NCBI RefSeq assembly: GCF_002699855.1
Contig: NZ_LKBW01000279.1
Coordinates: forward strand, 1 to 35,352
Reading direction: 5' to 3'
Length of the DNA: 35,352 nt
From: Pseudomonas amygdali
GTDB lineage: Bacteria; Pseudomonadota; Gammaproteobacteria; Pseudomonadales; Pseudomonadaceae
The notes beneath the pieces were generated by a model. It did no database searches and was not told where the DNA came from. It saw only the letters and a list, made by a program, of their open reading frames with translations. This document shows, in pieces, positions 1 to 7,982 of the stretch. A program made the translations under genes and the position numbers. Position 1 is the first letter of the stretch. The number at the start of each line of letters is the position of its first letter.

Positions 1-49
1 AATATTCTTTCACGGCTGCGAGTTTTGCCTGCACTGTATATTTACCCAT
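1..49 (-). CDS. Transposase N-terminus, partial (IS3-type OrfA-like)
   Basis: On the minus strand an ATG at 49-47 is preceded by a strong GGAGG four bases upstream and opens a frame to the window edge that reads MGKYTVQAKLAAVKEY. This resembles the start of helix-turn-helix OrfA transposases of IS3-family elements (M-x-K-Y-x-x-x-x-K-L-x-x-V). Only 16 codons are visible, so the family call is tentative. A 7-base inverted repeat (60-66 and 71-77) lies just upstream and may be part of the element's end. The next bases (about 94-130) match a chromosomal repeat found elsewhere in this window, so the element appears to abut repetitive intergenic DNA. Confidence 0.5.
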   Translation of the reverse strand, partial: MGKYTVQAKLAAVKEY

Positions 50-93
50 GACGCCTCCAAAGGTTGCGTCCAACCTTCGGGGGTCATACCATC

Positions 94-130
94 CAGCGTG
101 GGAATGCCGTTCGTGACGCTCTGCGTCATA
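94..130. repeat. Interspersed P. syringae-type repeat, partial copy
   Basis: The segment contains gcgtgggaatgccgttcgtg followed by acgctctgcgtcata. The same words in variant form recur at 5972-6102, 16531-16590 and 20690-20990. They consist of short GC-rich dyads (cgctctgcg, gacgctccgcgtc) and sit only between genes, as expected of REP-like elements. This copy lies between the partial transposase and the DUF4399 gene. Confidence 0.6.
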
Positions 131-145
131 CAAGCACTGACAGCC

Positions 146-583
146 CTACTTCACATTGATCGTGATCTTCTTCGACTCGACCGACGGGTTCAGCGGCATG
201 TGGCCTTTGTCGCCCATCAGTAGTTGCAATGTGTGCTGACCAGGCGGCAGGTTGATTTCGGTTTCGGTCTGGCCCTTGCCGAAGTGACGGATGTTGTCAC
301 TGACCGGCAGCGGCGCATCCATCGCTGGCTGGTCGTTCACATCGATCAGCAGGTGATGGTGACCGGTATCGGGAACATCCACACCCGCAGGTGCGACGCC
401 CATGCCTTTGAGACCGAATTGCACCTTGAACGGTGAGGTCACGGTTTCACCGTCCTTGGGCGAGATGATGTACACCTCGGCGCCTTCAGGGGATGCAGTG
501 CGTGGCATATCGGCGGCGCTGACCAGCATGGATGCGCTGAGCAACAGGCCCGCGACCATCGTTCCAGAAAATAAGGATTTCAT
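146..583 (-). CDS. Exported DUF4399 domain protein
   Basis: The 145-residue product starts MKSLFSG and has a typical Sec signal peptide (hydrophobic stretch about residues 8-20, cleavage probably after SAA). The mature part carries a histidine run (GHHHLLID) and the motifs VYIISPKDGE and ADVDVPDTGHH-like text typical of DUF4399, a small periplasmic domain of unknown function. The start at 583 is chosen because CGGAG sits at the right distance and the signal peptide begins there; an upstream in-frame start at 652 would put 23 unrelated residues in front. It lies 136 bases downstream of the prolyl hydroxylase gene on the same strand. No function can be assigned beyond a likely periplasmic location; the His cluster may bind metal, which is inference. 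Confidence 0.8.
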   Translation of the reverse strand: MKSLFSGTMVAGLLLSASMLVSAADMPRTASPEGAEVYIISPKDGETVTSPFKVQFGLKGMGVAPAGVDVPDTGHHHLLIDVNDQPAMDAPLPVSDNIRHFGKGQTETEINLPPGQHTLQLLMGDKGHMPLNPSVESKKITINVK

Positions 584-719
584 GATTGCTCCGGTTGCAG
601 TTGACGTAAGTCGACCCTCACACAACAAATCCGTCGGTTCAGGAGTGCTCAAGATAGACCGCAGCCGGGCTCAATGGCTCACTGCATTGATGAAACAGTT
701 TTCATGAACAGGCAACAGG

Positions 720-1355
720 TCACTGAAACAGCTCGTTACCGCGGCGCCTGAACCAGCCCGTCAGTGACAGTCGATCACGGCTGGCAGGCATGACTTCATG
801 GGGAATATCACCGGACAGAAAAACCACCAGGCAACCGCCTGTAGGCTGGACGTCGTAAGCCACATCGTCCTTGAGGTACATGCGCAACTGGCCGCCATGC
901 TCGGGCAGCCAGGCATTGTTGAGGTAAAGCACCGCCGACACCATGCGCTTGTCATCATCGCGAAAGCGATCCACATGCCTGAGGTAGCGGGCACCCGGTG
1001 GATACAGCGCAAAATGGCTTTCGTAGTCCTCCAGCCCCAGGAAAAGGCCGCGATTGAGCGCCTGACGCAGGCTTTCCATCAATTCCAGATAGCTGTCGCA
1101 ACACTGCACCTGCCCCGCTTCAAGCCACTGAATGCGGTCACCACGAATGCCTTCGCGTATTTCCTGCGCTGCGCCCTTGCCAATAGCGGCAGGCTCGAGC
1201 TCGCCTTCGGCAGCACGTTTTCGGCACTCTTGCTCAAGTTCAAGAGTCAGAGCTTCGGGCAGGAAAATATTCTGCTGCGACCAGCCGTTGGCGGCCAGGT
1301 CGTCGACGATTCGCAACAGCAGTGGGTGGTCAGAGGGTATGCGCATGGCGTGCAT
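720..1355 (-). CDS. 2-oxoglutarate/Fe(II)-dependent prolyl hydroxylase (PPHD/SM-20-like)
   Basis: The 211-residue protein shows the double-stranded beta-helix iron site: H127-x-D129 in RYLRHVDR, distal H186 in DIPHEV and the 2-oxoglutarate-binding R195 in SRDRLSLTGWF. The sequence YPPGARYLRHVDRF is characteristic of EGLN/SM-20-like prolyl 4-hydroxylases. In Pseudomonas the known member of this family (PPHD) hydroxylates a proline of elongation factor Tu, and orthology is likely because the DUF4399, hydrolase and acylase neighbours resemble the P. aeruginosa PA0305-PA0310 region. Start choice is uncertain: ATG at 1355 or the in-frame ATG at 1346, both without a clear Shine-Dalgarno. The reading frame stays open upstream to 2030, but that part lies opposite the DUF2059 gene and is not coding. 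It is divergent from the DUF2059 gene. Confidence 0.88.
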   Translation of the reverse strand: MHAMRIPSDHPLLLRIVDDLAANGWSQQNIFLPEALTLELEQECRKRAAEGELEPAAIGKGAAQEIREGIRGDRIQWLEAGQVQCCDSYLELMESLRQALNRGLFLGLEDYESHFALYPPGARYLRHVDRFRDDDKRMVSAVLYLNNAWLPEHGGQLRMYLKDDVAYDVQPTGGCLVVFLSGDIPHEVMPASRDRLSLTGWFRRRGNELFQ

Positions 1356-1496
1356 AGTATCGATAAGCCATGAAATCCGACAGAGGCGTATACATGTGGT
1401 ATCACACGCGTGAGATTTCACTCGCCGACGGCACTCATAACTCGACAAATCCACGCTAACACCCGGAGAATAGCGGCCTGCCGACAGGAGTCCCCA

Positions 1497-2249
1497 ATGC
1501 GTCGTTTGTTTGTTTTGCTGTTGATGTTCTGCACCTCCCCTGCCTGGGCAGACAGCTACGATCAGTTGTACAAGGCCGCAGGCTGGCCGGAACAGCGCGC
1601 GCATTTCAACGATGCTCTCAAGGCTGCCCAACAGCGCTACAGCAACAACCTGCCGCCTGCGGTTTATCAAGCGCTGGTCAATAACAGCAATCAGCGTTTT
1701 TCCCCCCAGGCCATGGACCAGCGCGCGTCCAGGCGCCTGCGTGAAAGCCTCAAGGACCCCACACCGTCGCTGCAATTTTTTCAGTCGCCACTGGGTCGCA
1801 AGATCGTCAACGCCGAACTGACCGCAACCCGCGCCGACCAACTGGCCAAGCACGCGCAAGGGCTGCCGCATATCGAAGCGGACGCCACGCGTCAGTTGCT
1901 GATTGGCCATCTGGCCCAGGCGCTGCCAGCCAGGCAGGCTGGTGCGGAAGTCAGCCTTGCCATCGCAGGCGTTGCCGCCGACAGCCTGAGCCAGATGATT
2001 CCCGGCCTGTTGGGCGGCGGTCAGGCGCAAGGCATGCTCGAAGGCCAGCGCGAAAGGCTGATGGCGCAGATCAGCGCCGACCTGAACAACACGCTGCTGT
2101 ATGTGTACCGCGACCTGTCCGACCCTGAACTTGAAGAGTTCTCGACCTTCGCCGAGTCGCCGGAAGGCAAAGCCTATTATCAGGCAGCACTGGCTGCGAT
2201 TCGCGCCGGTCTGGCCGTCGGGCAGAGTGCGTCGAGCCTGAACCCCTGA
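1497..2249 (+). CDS. Exported DUF2059 domain protein
   Basis: The 250-residue product begins MRRLFVLLLMFC and has a Sec signal peptide ending at PAWA-DS. The mature protein is helical and ends with the DUF2059-type segment ELEEFSTFAESPEGKAYYQA, in which the F-x-x-S-x-x-G-x-x-Y pattern is typical. The function of the family is unknown. The start at 1497 is supported by ACAGGAG at good spacing and by the signal peptide. It is divergent from the hydroxylase gene and converges with the alpha/beta hydrolase, with only 14 bases between the two stop codons. Confidence 0.82.
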   Translation: MRRLFVLLLMFCTSPAWADSYDQLYKAAGWPEQRAHFNDALKAAQQRYSNNLPPAVYQALVNNSNQRFSPQAMDQRASRRLRESLKDPTPSLQFFQSPLGRKIVNAELTATRADQLAKHAQGLPHIEADATRQLLIGHLAQALPARQAGAEVSLAIAGVAADSLSQMIPGLLGGGQAQGMLEGQRERLMAQISADLNNTLLYVYRDLSDPELEEFSTFAESPEGKAYYQAALAAIRAGLAVGQSASSLNP

Positions 2250-2263
2250 TCGGTACCGACGGC

Positions 2264-3205
2264 TTAGCGCAAACGCCCTTCCAGAAAATCAAAGTACCTT
2301 GCCCGTAGCTCCGGCGATTCATTGGCCAGATGATGCCGGGCGTGCCCCAGCATCAGGATCTGCGGCTGGCTGAACTTGCCTTTCAGAACCGTGAGGTTGT
2401 GAGACCAGTCGACCGTCAGGTCCGCCTCGCCCTGAATGATCAACGGGCTGCGCAGGCTCCGCGGCGCGCGCTCAATACGCACAATCCATTGCGACAACGC
2501 GCCGACCCAGGCAGTGGGCAGGCGACGCGGCTGCAAAGGGTCCGCCAGGAGAAAAGGCAGGAACGCAGGCGCATTGGAGTTTTCGGTGAAACGCCGGGCA
2601 ATGCCGTTTACGAACGGTTTGAGCAGGTGATAACTCAACCGCGACCATCCCCAGGCCCTTGGCCTGACCAGCGGTGCCAGCAGGATTACCTCACCTTGCG
2701 CAGGCGTGTCGTGCCCCTGATGGAGCAGGTGATCGGTAACGATGGCACCGCCCATGCTTTGTCCGCACAGGTGCCAGGGATGTGGCAGCCCAAGGCCTCC
2801 GGCTTCAGACAGCAGACGTTGCAACACCAGTTGGTATTCGGCGAAGTCATTGATACAGGCGCGACTGCCGCTCGACAGACCATGCCCCGGCAGGTCGCAG
2901 GCGATCACGGCAAAGCCTTGCTCCAGAGCCCACTCGATCACATGCCGGTACAGGCCCATGTGGTCATAGAAGCCGTGAAACAGAAACAGCGTGGCGACCG
3001 GATTGTCAGGCAGCCAGACCTGCCCGACCACCTCATAGCCCGCCACATCGAGGCGCCCCAGCCAGCTGCGTATGACATTTTCGCCACACAGTCCGGCAAG
3101 ACCGTAGAAGCGCTGATAGGCCAGTCCCTCCATGGAAAGCGGATCAATAACGCTCAGCGGCAGCAGGCTGGCACGCAGGTTATCGGGGTCGAACGTGACG
3201 GACAT
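2264..3205 (-). CDS. Alpha/beta hydrolase (serine lipase/lysophospholipase-like)
   Basis: The 313-residue cytosolic protein has the alpha/beta hydrolase landmarks: oxyanion-loop LFLFHGFYDHMG (about residues 73-84), the PGHGLSSG turn (106-113), the nucleophile elbow CGQSMGG with Ser150, a late acid region (GEADLTVDW) and a C-terminal histidine region GHARHHL. This is the arrangement of monoacylglycerol lipase/lysophospholipase-like enzymes (Hydrolase_4). The substrate cannot be told from sequence. The start at 3205 (MSVTFDP) is preferred because upstream residues in the longer frame look non-coding. It is divergent from the AHL acylase gene across 270 bases. Confidence 0.85.
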   Translation of the reverse strand: MSVTFDPDNLRASLLPLSVIDPLSMEGLAYQRFYGLAGLCGENVIRSWLGRLDVAGYEVVGQVWLPDNPVATLFLFHGFYDHMGLYRHVIEWALEQGFAVIACDLPGHGLSSGSRACINDFAEYQLVLQRLLSEAGGLGLPHPWHLCGQSMGGAIVTDHLLHQGHDTPAQGEVILLAPLVRPRAWGWSRLSYHLLKPFVNGIARRFTENSNAPAFLPFLLADPLQPRRLPTAWVGALSQWIVRIERAPRSLRSPLIIQGEADLTVDWSHNLTVLKGKFSQPQILMLGHARHHLANESPELRARYFDFLEGRLR

Positions 3206-3475
3206 GTGGTTTCCAGATTTCAACAAATGACTCGTAAAGTTGTGTAACGATATTCTTCTGTCTGCCCCGGCATGGCAAGCTAAGCGGCTGTAATCGCAGA
3301 CATCTGTCATTGAACGTGCACATTGCTGTCTGCACACTGGGCGATGCTCGCGAGCTCACCTGCCCGAATTCGCCCTGAAGCCGTTTCGAACGGGCTCTTG
3401 TGTCGGGTTTCATCGAATCAACCGCGTCACAACGATAGTCTTAATTCCCGCCTACGCCATTTACAGAGAAACCGG

Positions 3476-5863
3476 ATGAAACGCAGCCTCTTCATTCTAG
3501 CCATCATCTTCGCCCTGCTTGCGGGTGGCGCGGGCTGGTACGTAAATAGCAAACTGCCGGTACGTGACGGCGAGATCGCCATGAGCCGTCTTCAGGCCCC
3601 CGTCACCCTGCGCTACGACGAGCGTGGCGTGCCGCACATCCGCGCCGAGAGCGAAGCCGACCTTTACCGCGCGCTCGGCTATGCCCATGCTCAGGACCGG
3701 CTGTTCCAGATGGAAATGCTGCGGCGTCTGGCGCGTGGCGAACTGGCGGAGATACTCGGGCCGAACCTGGTCGAGACCGACAAACTGTTTCGCACACTGC
3801 GTATTCGCGAGCATGCCGACGCGTATGTTGCACGCCAGGACAAGAACACCCCGACCTGGAAAGCGCTGGAAGCCTACATCGACGGCGTCAATCAGTATCA
3901 GGACACCCACGCACGACCGATGGAGTTCGACGCGCTGGGTATTCCCAAGCGGCGCTTCACTACCGAAGACACCGTGAGCATCGGTGGCTATCTGGCGTAC
4001 AGCTTTGCGGCAGCATTCAGAACCGAACCATTGCTGACGTATGTGCGCGATCAACTGGGCCCGCAGTATTTGAAAGTGTTTGATCTGGACTGGCATCCGG
4101 ACGGCATGCTCGGTTCTAAACCGGCATTGGCCAGCGCCGACTGGAAAGGCCTGGCGCAGTTGGCCCATCTGAGCCACAAAGCGCTGGAAGGCGCAGGTCT
4201 GCCGCAGTTCGAGGGCAGCAACGCCTGGGTGATTTCCGGCAGCCGTACGCAAAGCGGCAAACCGATACTGGCGGGCGACCCGCACATCCGTTTCTCGGTG
4301 CCTTCGGTATGGTACGAAGCACAGCTTTCTGCGCCGGGTTTTGAGCTGTACGGACACTTTCCGGGGCTCAATCCGTTCGCGTTTCTGGGCCACAACATGG
4401 ATTTCGGCTGGAGCCTGACCATGTTCCAGAACGATGACGTGGACCTGATCGCCGAGAAGACCAATCCTGATAACCCCAATCAGGTCTGGTATCACGGGCA
4501 ATGGGTGGACATGAAGCGTACCGAGCAGCAGATCACCGTCAAGGGCCAGGCCCCGGTCACACTGACGCTGCTCGAATCGCCGCACGGACCGATCGTCAAC
4601 AATGTGATGGGCAAGAACGCCGGCCAGACGCCAATCGCGATGTGGTGGTCATTTCTGGTGTCCGCCAACCCGGTGCTGGATGGTTTCTACGAGGCCAACC
4701 GCGCCGACACGTTGGATAAAATGCGCAGCGCCGCCGAGAAGATCCAGTCGCCGGGCCTCAACATTGTCTGGGCCAATGCCAAAGGTGATATCGGTTGGTG
4801 GGCTGCGGCGCAACTGCCGATTCGTCCGCAAGGCGTCAACCCGAGCTTCATTCTGGACGGTAGCACGGCACAGGCCGATAAGCTCGGCTTTCACCCGTTC
4901 AGCGCCAACCCGCACGAAGAAAACCCGGCGCGTGGCTACATCGTGTCCGCCAACTTCCAGCCGCTGTCGCCGACCGGCATGCAGATTCCGGGTTACTACA
5001 ACCCGGCCGAGCGCGGTCAGGAGCTGAACCGGCAACTGAGCGACTCCACCATCAAGAGGGACCTGGTCGCCAGCAAGGCGCTGCAATTGGGCACGCAGAC
5101 CGATTACGCACCGAGCATTCTCAAACCGCTGATTCCGGTACTGCGCAGCGTTGTCAGCGACCCGGACGAAATCGCCCTCGTGGAGCGGCTGGCCAGCTGG
5201 AAAGGCGATTACCCCGTTGACTCGGTGGGTGCCACACTGTTCAACCAGTTCCTGTTCGACCTGACGGAAGAAACATTCCACGACGAACTGGGCGATACGA
5301 TGTTCGAAACGCTGCTGTCGACCCGCGTACTGGACACCGCCCTGCCGCGTCTGGCCGCCGATGCCGATTCGCCGTGGTGGAACAATCGCAATTCACCCCA
5401 TGAAGAAAGCCGCGCCAATACCGTCAAGGTAGCCTGGCGAGCCAGCGTGTCGCACTTGCGGTCGCTGTATGGCACCAACCCGGATGAATGGGTGTGGGGC
5501 AAGGCACACACCCTTACTCAGGGTCACCCGATGGGGTCGCAAAAGCCGCTGGACATGATCTTCAACGTTGGCCCGTATGCAGCGCCGGGCACCCATGAAG
5601 TGCCGAACAACCTGTCATCCAGCATCCGCCCTGCCCCGTGGCCCGTCGGCTACGGCCCTTCGACCCGCCGCCTCATCGACTTCGCCGACCCGGCGCACAG
5701 CCTGGGGATAAATCCGGTGGGACAAAGCGGCGTGCCGTTCGACAAGCATTATTCGGATCAGGCCAAGGCGTTTGTGAGTGGCGAGTACGTGCCACAGCGC
5801 TTCAGCGAGAAAGACGTGGCAGAGCATACGGAAGGGGTTTTACGGTTAGTGCCGGGGGAATAG
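3476..5863 (+). CDS. hacB: Penicillin-acylase-family N-acylhomoserine lactone acylase (HacB-type)
   Basis: The 795-residue protein is an Ntn hydrolase made as a precursor. Residues 1-25 form a signal/anchor helix (LFILAIIFALLAGGAGW). The alpha-chain region follows (DLYRALGYAHAQDRLFQMEMLRR), then the autocleavage site EG-SNAWVISG, giving catalytic Ser248 as the N-terminus of the beta chain. The beta chain holds GDPHIRFSVPSVWYE and the NPFAFLGHNMDFGWSLT region. Length and motifs fit the family. Position next to the spu cluster matches P. aeruginosa PA0305 and P. syringae HacB, which degrade acyl-homoserine lactone signals; substrate range is inferred from that. The start at 3476 fits the signal sequence, although its Shine-Dalgarno is weak; the longer frame from 3323 adds an unlikely leader. 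The gene converges with spuH across a repeat pair. Confidence 0.9.
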   Translation: MKRSLFILAIIFALLAGGAGWYVNSKLPVRDGEIAMSRLQAPVTLRYDERGVPHIRAESEADLYRALGYAHAQDRLFQMEMLRRLARGELAEILGPNLVETDKLFRTLRIREHADAYVARQDKNTPTWKALEAYIDGVNQYQDTHARPMEFDALGIPKRRFTTEDTVSIGGYLAYSFAAAFRTEPLLTYVRDQLGPQYLKVFDLDWHPDGMLGSKPALASADWKGLAQLAHLSHKALEGAGLPQFEGSNAWVISGSRTQSGKPILAGDPHIRFSVPSVWYEAQLSAPGFELYGHFPGLNPFAFLGHNMDFGWSLTMFQNDDVDLIAEKTNPDNPNQVWYHGQWVDMKRTEQQITVKGQAPVTLTLLESPHGPIVNNVMGKNAGQTPIAMWWSFLVSANPVLDGFYEANRADTLDKMRSAAEKIQSPGLNIVWANAKGDIGWWAAAQLPIRPQGVNPSFILDGSTAQADKLGFHPFSANPHEENPARGYIVSANFQPLSPTGMQIPGYYNPAERGQELNRQLSDSTIKRDLVASKALQLGTQTDYAPSILKPLIPVLRSVVSDPDEIALVERLASWKGDYPVDSVGATLFNQFLFDLTEETFHDELGDTMFETLLSTRVLDTALPRLAADADSPWWNNRNSPHEESRANTVKVAWRASVSHLRSLYGTNPDEWVWGKAHTLTQGHPMGSQKPLDMIFNVGPYAAPGTHEVPNNLSSSIRPAPWPVGYGPSTRRLIDFADPAHSLGINPVGQSGVPFDKHYSDQAKAFVSGEYVPQRFSEKDVAEHTEGVLRLVPGE

Positions 5864-5887
5864 CCGAGCCCGGAAATGAGGCTTCTC

Positions 5888-6160
5888 GTGGGAGCGAGCT
5901 TGCTCGCGAACTGTCGGGAACCGACAGTGAAACCTTCACGCACGGCACATCAGGCACAACCGGGTTTGACTATCGTTCCAATGCTCCGCGTTGGCATGCC
6001 TTTCGTGACGCTCCGCGTCACAAGTCTGCGTAGCACCGCGCTATCAAGATCGGACGCAGAGCGTCCAGAGCTGCGCTCCCACGCTGGAGCGTGGGAGCGA
6101 TAAACCGAGATAGCTAGTTGCTGCCGGTACCCGGCAGTTCGCGAGCAAGCTCGCTCCCAC
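5888..6160. repeat. Inverted REP pair (BIME-like) between acylase and spuH
   Basis: A 24-base word starting gtgggagcgagcttgctcgc lies at 5888-5911, and its exact reverse complement lies at 6137-6160. Each copy is itself a dyad around gcgagcttgctcgc. This is the classic Pseudomonas REP arrangement of two inverted copies flanking a spacer. The spacer contains a second repeat type (5972-6102). The pair fills the convergent gap between two gene ends, so it may form a 3' barrier or terminator for both transcripts. Confidence 0.85.
5972..6102. repeat. Second repeat family, inverted copies in the BIME spacer
   Basis: The segment starts atcgttccaatgctccgcg and ends cacgctggagcgtgggagcg-at. The two ends are imperfect inverted copies of each other. 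The same words occur at 94-130, 16531-16590 and 20690-20990, so this is a dispersed family distinct from the flanking REP word. Confidence 0.7.
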
Positions 6161-6183
6161 GCCCTCCGGGCACGATCAGGTCT

Positions 6184-7065
6184 TCACGCAGCCGGAGCAC
6201 GCCTCGGATCAGGCTGCTTCCAGGCGTCTGCCGCGCTTTCCTCGATAGCCTGCTGGATCGCACGCTTGCGGTTGTTTTCGGCGCGGCGGGTGAAGAACCA
6301 GACCAGAAAGGTTGCCAGTGACACGGCCAGCAGGATCAGGCTCGCCACGGCGTTGATTTCAGGCTTCACGCCCAGACGCACGGCAGAGAACACTTCCATC
6401 GGCAAGGTCGTCGAGCCGGGCCCGGAGACGAAGCTGGCGAGCACCAGGTCGTCCAGCGACAGTGCAAACGACATCATGCCGCCGGCTGCCAGCGACGGCG
6501 CGATCATCGGGATGGTGATCAGCAAGAACACCTTCCACGGACGCGCGCCCAGATCCATCGCCGCTTCTTCAATCGACAGGTTCAGCTCACGCAGCCGCGC
6601 CGATACCACAACTGCCACGTAGGCCGCGCAGAACGTCGTGTGCGCGATCCAGATGGTCATGATGCCGCGTTCCTGCGGCCAGCCGATCAATTGCGCCATG
6701 GCCACGAATAGCAGCAACAGCGACAGACCGGTGATCACTTCCGGCATGACCAGGGGAGCTGTAACCAGCCCGCCAAAGAACGTGCGGCCCTTGAAGCGGC
6801 TGATGCGGGTCAGCACAAACGCAGCCATCGTTCCCAGTGCCACCGCAGCAACGGCGGTGTAGCAGGCGATTTCCAGCGAGCGCATCACCGAGCCCATCAG
6901 CTGCGAGTTGTCCAGCAGGCCGACGTACCACTTCACCGACCAGCCGCCCCAGACCGTCACCAGTTGCGAGGCGTTGAACGAGTAGATGACCAGAATCACC
7001 ATCGGCGCATAGATAAACAGCAAACCCAGAACCAGCATCAGGTTCGAGAATCGAAAGCGGTTCAT
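6184..7065 (-). CDS. spuH: Polyamine ABC transporter permease SpuH (PotC-like)
   Basis: The 293-residue inner-membrane protein has about six transmembrane segments: the first at residues 8-28 (LMLVLGLLFIYAPMVILVIYSF), others around 60-85, 100-125, 135-155, 185-210 and 235-260. The EAA loop that contacts the ATPase reads EEAAMDLGARPWKVFLLITIP. It pairs with SpuG to form the channel for putrescine/spermidine uptake. Its start overlaps the spuG stop by four bases (ATGA), showing translational coupling. The C-terminal tail after TRRAENNRKR is charged and polar. The gene is intact, but it depends on an ATPase gene (spuF) that is frameshifted here. Confidence 0.92.
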   Translation of the reverse strand: MNRFRFSNLMLVLGLLFIYAPMVILVIYSFNASQLVTVWGGWSVKWYVGLLDNSQLMGSVMRSLEIACYTAVAAVALGTMAAFVLTRISRFKGRTFFGGLVTAPLVMPEVITGLSLLLLFVAMAQLIGWPQERGIMTIWIAHTTFCAAYVAVVVSARLRELNLSIEEAAMDLGARPWKVFLLITIPMIAPSLAAGGMMSFALSLDDLVLASFVSGPGSTTLPMEVFSAVRLGVKPEINAVASLILLAVSLATFLVWFFTRRAENNRKRAIQQAIEESAADAWKQPDPRRAPAA

Positions 7066-7982
7066 GCCTTGCCCTCCAGTTCTTTGGCCTGACTGCGGTT
7101 GAACAGGATGATAGGCACGATCAGCACCAGCAGCATGATGACTGCCAGCGCCGAAGCCACCGGCCAGTCACGGTTGCTGAAGAATTCCTGCCACAGCACG
7201 CGGCCGATCATCAGTGTTTCCGGGCCACCCAGCAGTTCGGGAATCACGAACTCGCCGACCACCGGGATGAATACCAGCATGCAGCCGGCGATCACACCGT
7301 TCTTGGACAGCGGTACGGTGATTTTCCAGAAACTGTTGAAGGTGCTCGAACCCAGGTCGGACGCGGCTTCCAGCAGGCTGGTGTCGTGCTTCACAAGGTT
7401 GGCGTACAGCGGCAGGATCATGAACGGCAGGTAGGAGTAGACCACGCCGATGTACACCGCCAGGTTGGTGTTGAGGATCTGCAACGGTGCGTCGATAAGG
7501 CCCAGCCACATCAGGAAGGCATTGAGCAGCCCGTTGTTGCTGAGAATGCCCATCCAGGCATAGACGCGGATCAGGATCGCGGTCCAGGTCGGCATCATGA
7601 TCAGCAGCAACAGCACGGTTTGCAGGTCTTTACGGGCGCTGGCAATGGCATAAGCCATCGGATAGCCGATCAGCAGGCACAGCAACGTGCTGATGAAGGC
7701 CATTTTCAGCGAGCCCAGATAGGCCGAAACGTACAGGTCATCGCCACTGAGCAAGGTGTAGTTGGCGAAGTTGAGGACCATCTGCAGCTTTTCGTCGGCG
7801 TAGCTGAAGATCTCGGTGTATGGCGGGATCGCGACGTCGGCTTCGGCGAAGCTGATCTTGAGCACGATCAAAAACGGCAAGGCAAAGAACAGAAACAGCC
7901 AGAGGAACGGCACGCCGATGACCATCTGCCGCCCGTTGGGCTTTATGCGCTCGAACGCGCGCTTGATCTTGCGGATTTTCAT
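7062..7982 (-). CDS. spuG: Polyamine ABC transporter permease SpuG (PotB-like)
   Basis: The 306-residue inner-membrane permease begins [14 protein letters not shown], followed by the first membrane segment at about 20-40 ([22 protein letters not shown]). The EAA motif is [22 protein letters not shown], and there are five further hydrophobic segments. It is the PotB-type partner of SpuH. The start at 7982 overlaps the spuF stop by four bases (ATGA). A longer frame to 8018 exists, but its 12 extra residues lie inside spuF. The coupling means translation of spuG may suffer from the early termination in spuF, which occurs about 600 bases upstream. Confidence 0.92.
   Translation of the reverse strand: MKIRKIKRAFERIKPNGRQMVIGVPFLWLFLFFALPFLIVLKISFAEADVAIPPYTEIFSYADEKLQMVLNFANYTLLSGDDLYVSAYLGSLKMAFISTLLCLLIGYPMAYAIASARKDLQTVLLLLIMMPTWTAILIRVYAWMGILSNNGLLNAFLMWLGLIDAPLQILNTNLAVYIGVVYSYLPFMILPLYANLVKHDTSLLEAASDLGSSTFNSFWKITVPLSKNGVIAGCMLVFIPVVGEFVIPELLGGPETLMIGRVLWQEFFSNRDWPVASALAVIMLLVLIVPIILFNRSQAKELEGKA

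Noticed and set aside
1356..2030. Upstream extension of the prolyl hydroxylase frame to a 436-residue protein
   Set aside because: It lies opposite the DUF2059 gene, has no Shine-Dalgarno and shows no protein-like motif; the hydroxylase domain starts near 1355.
2330..3247. Long plus-strand frame opposite the alpha/beta hydrolase
   Set aside because: Composition rich in Q and R with no recognisable motif; the minus strand carries a clear hydrolase.
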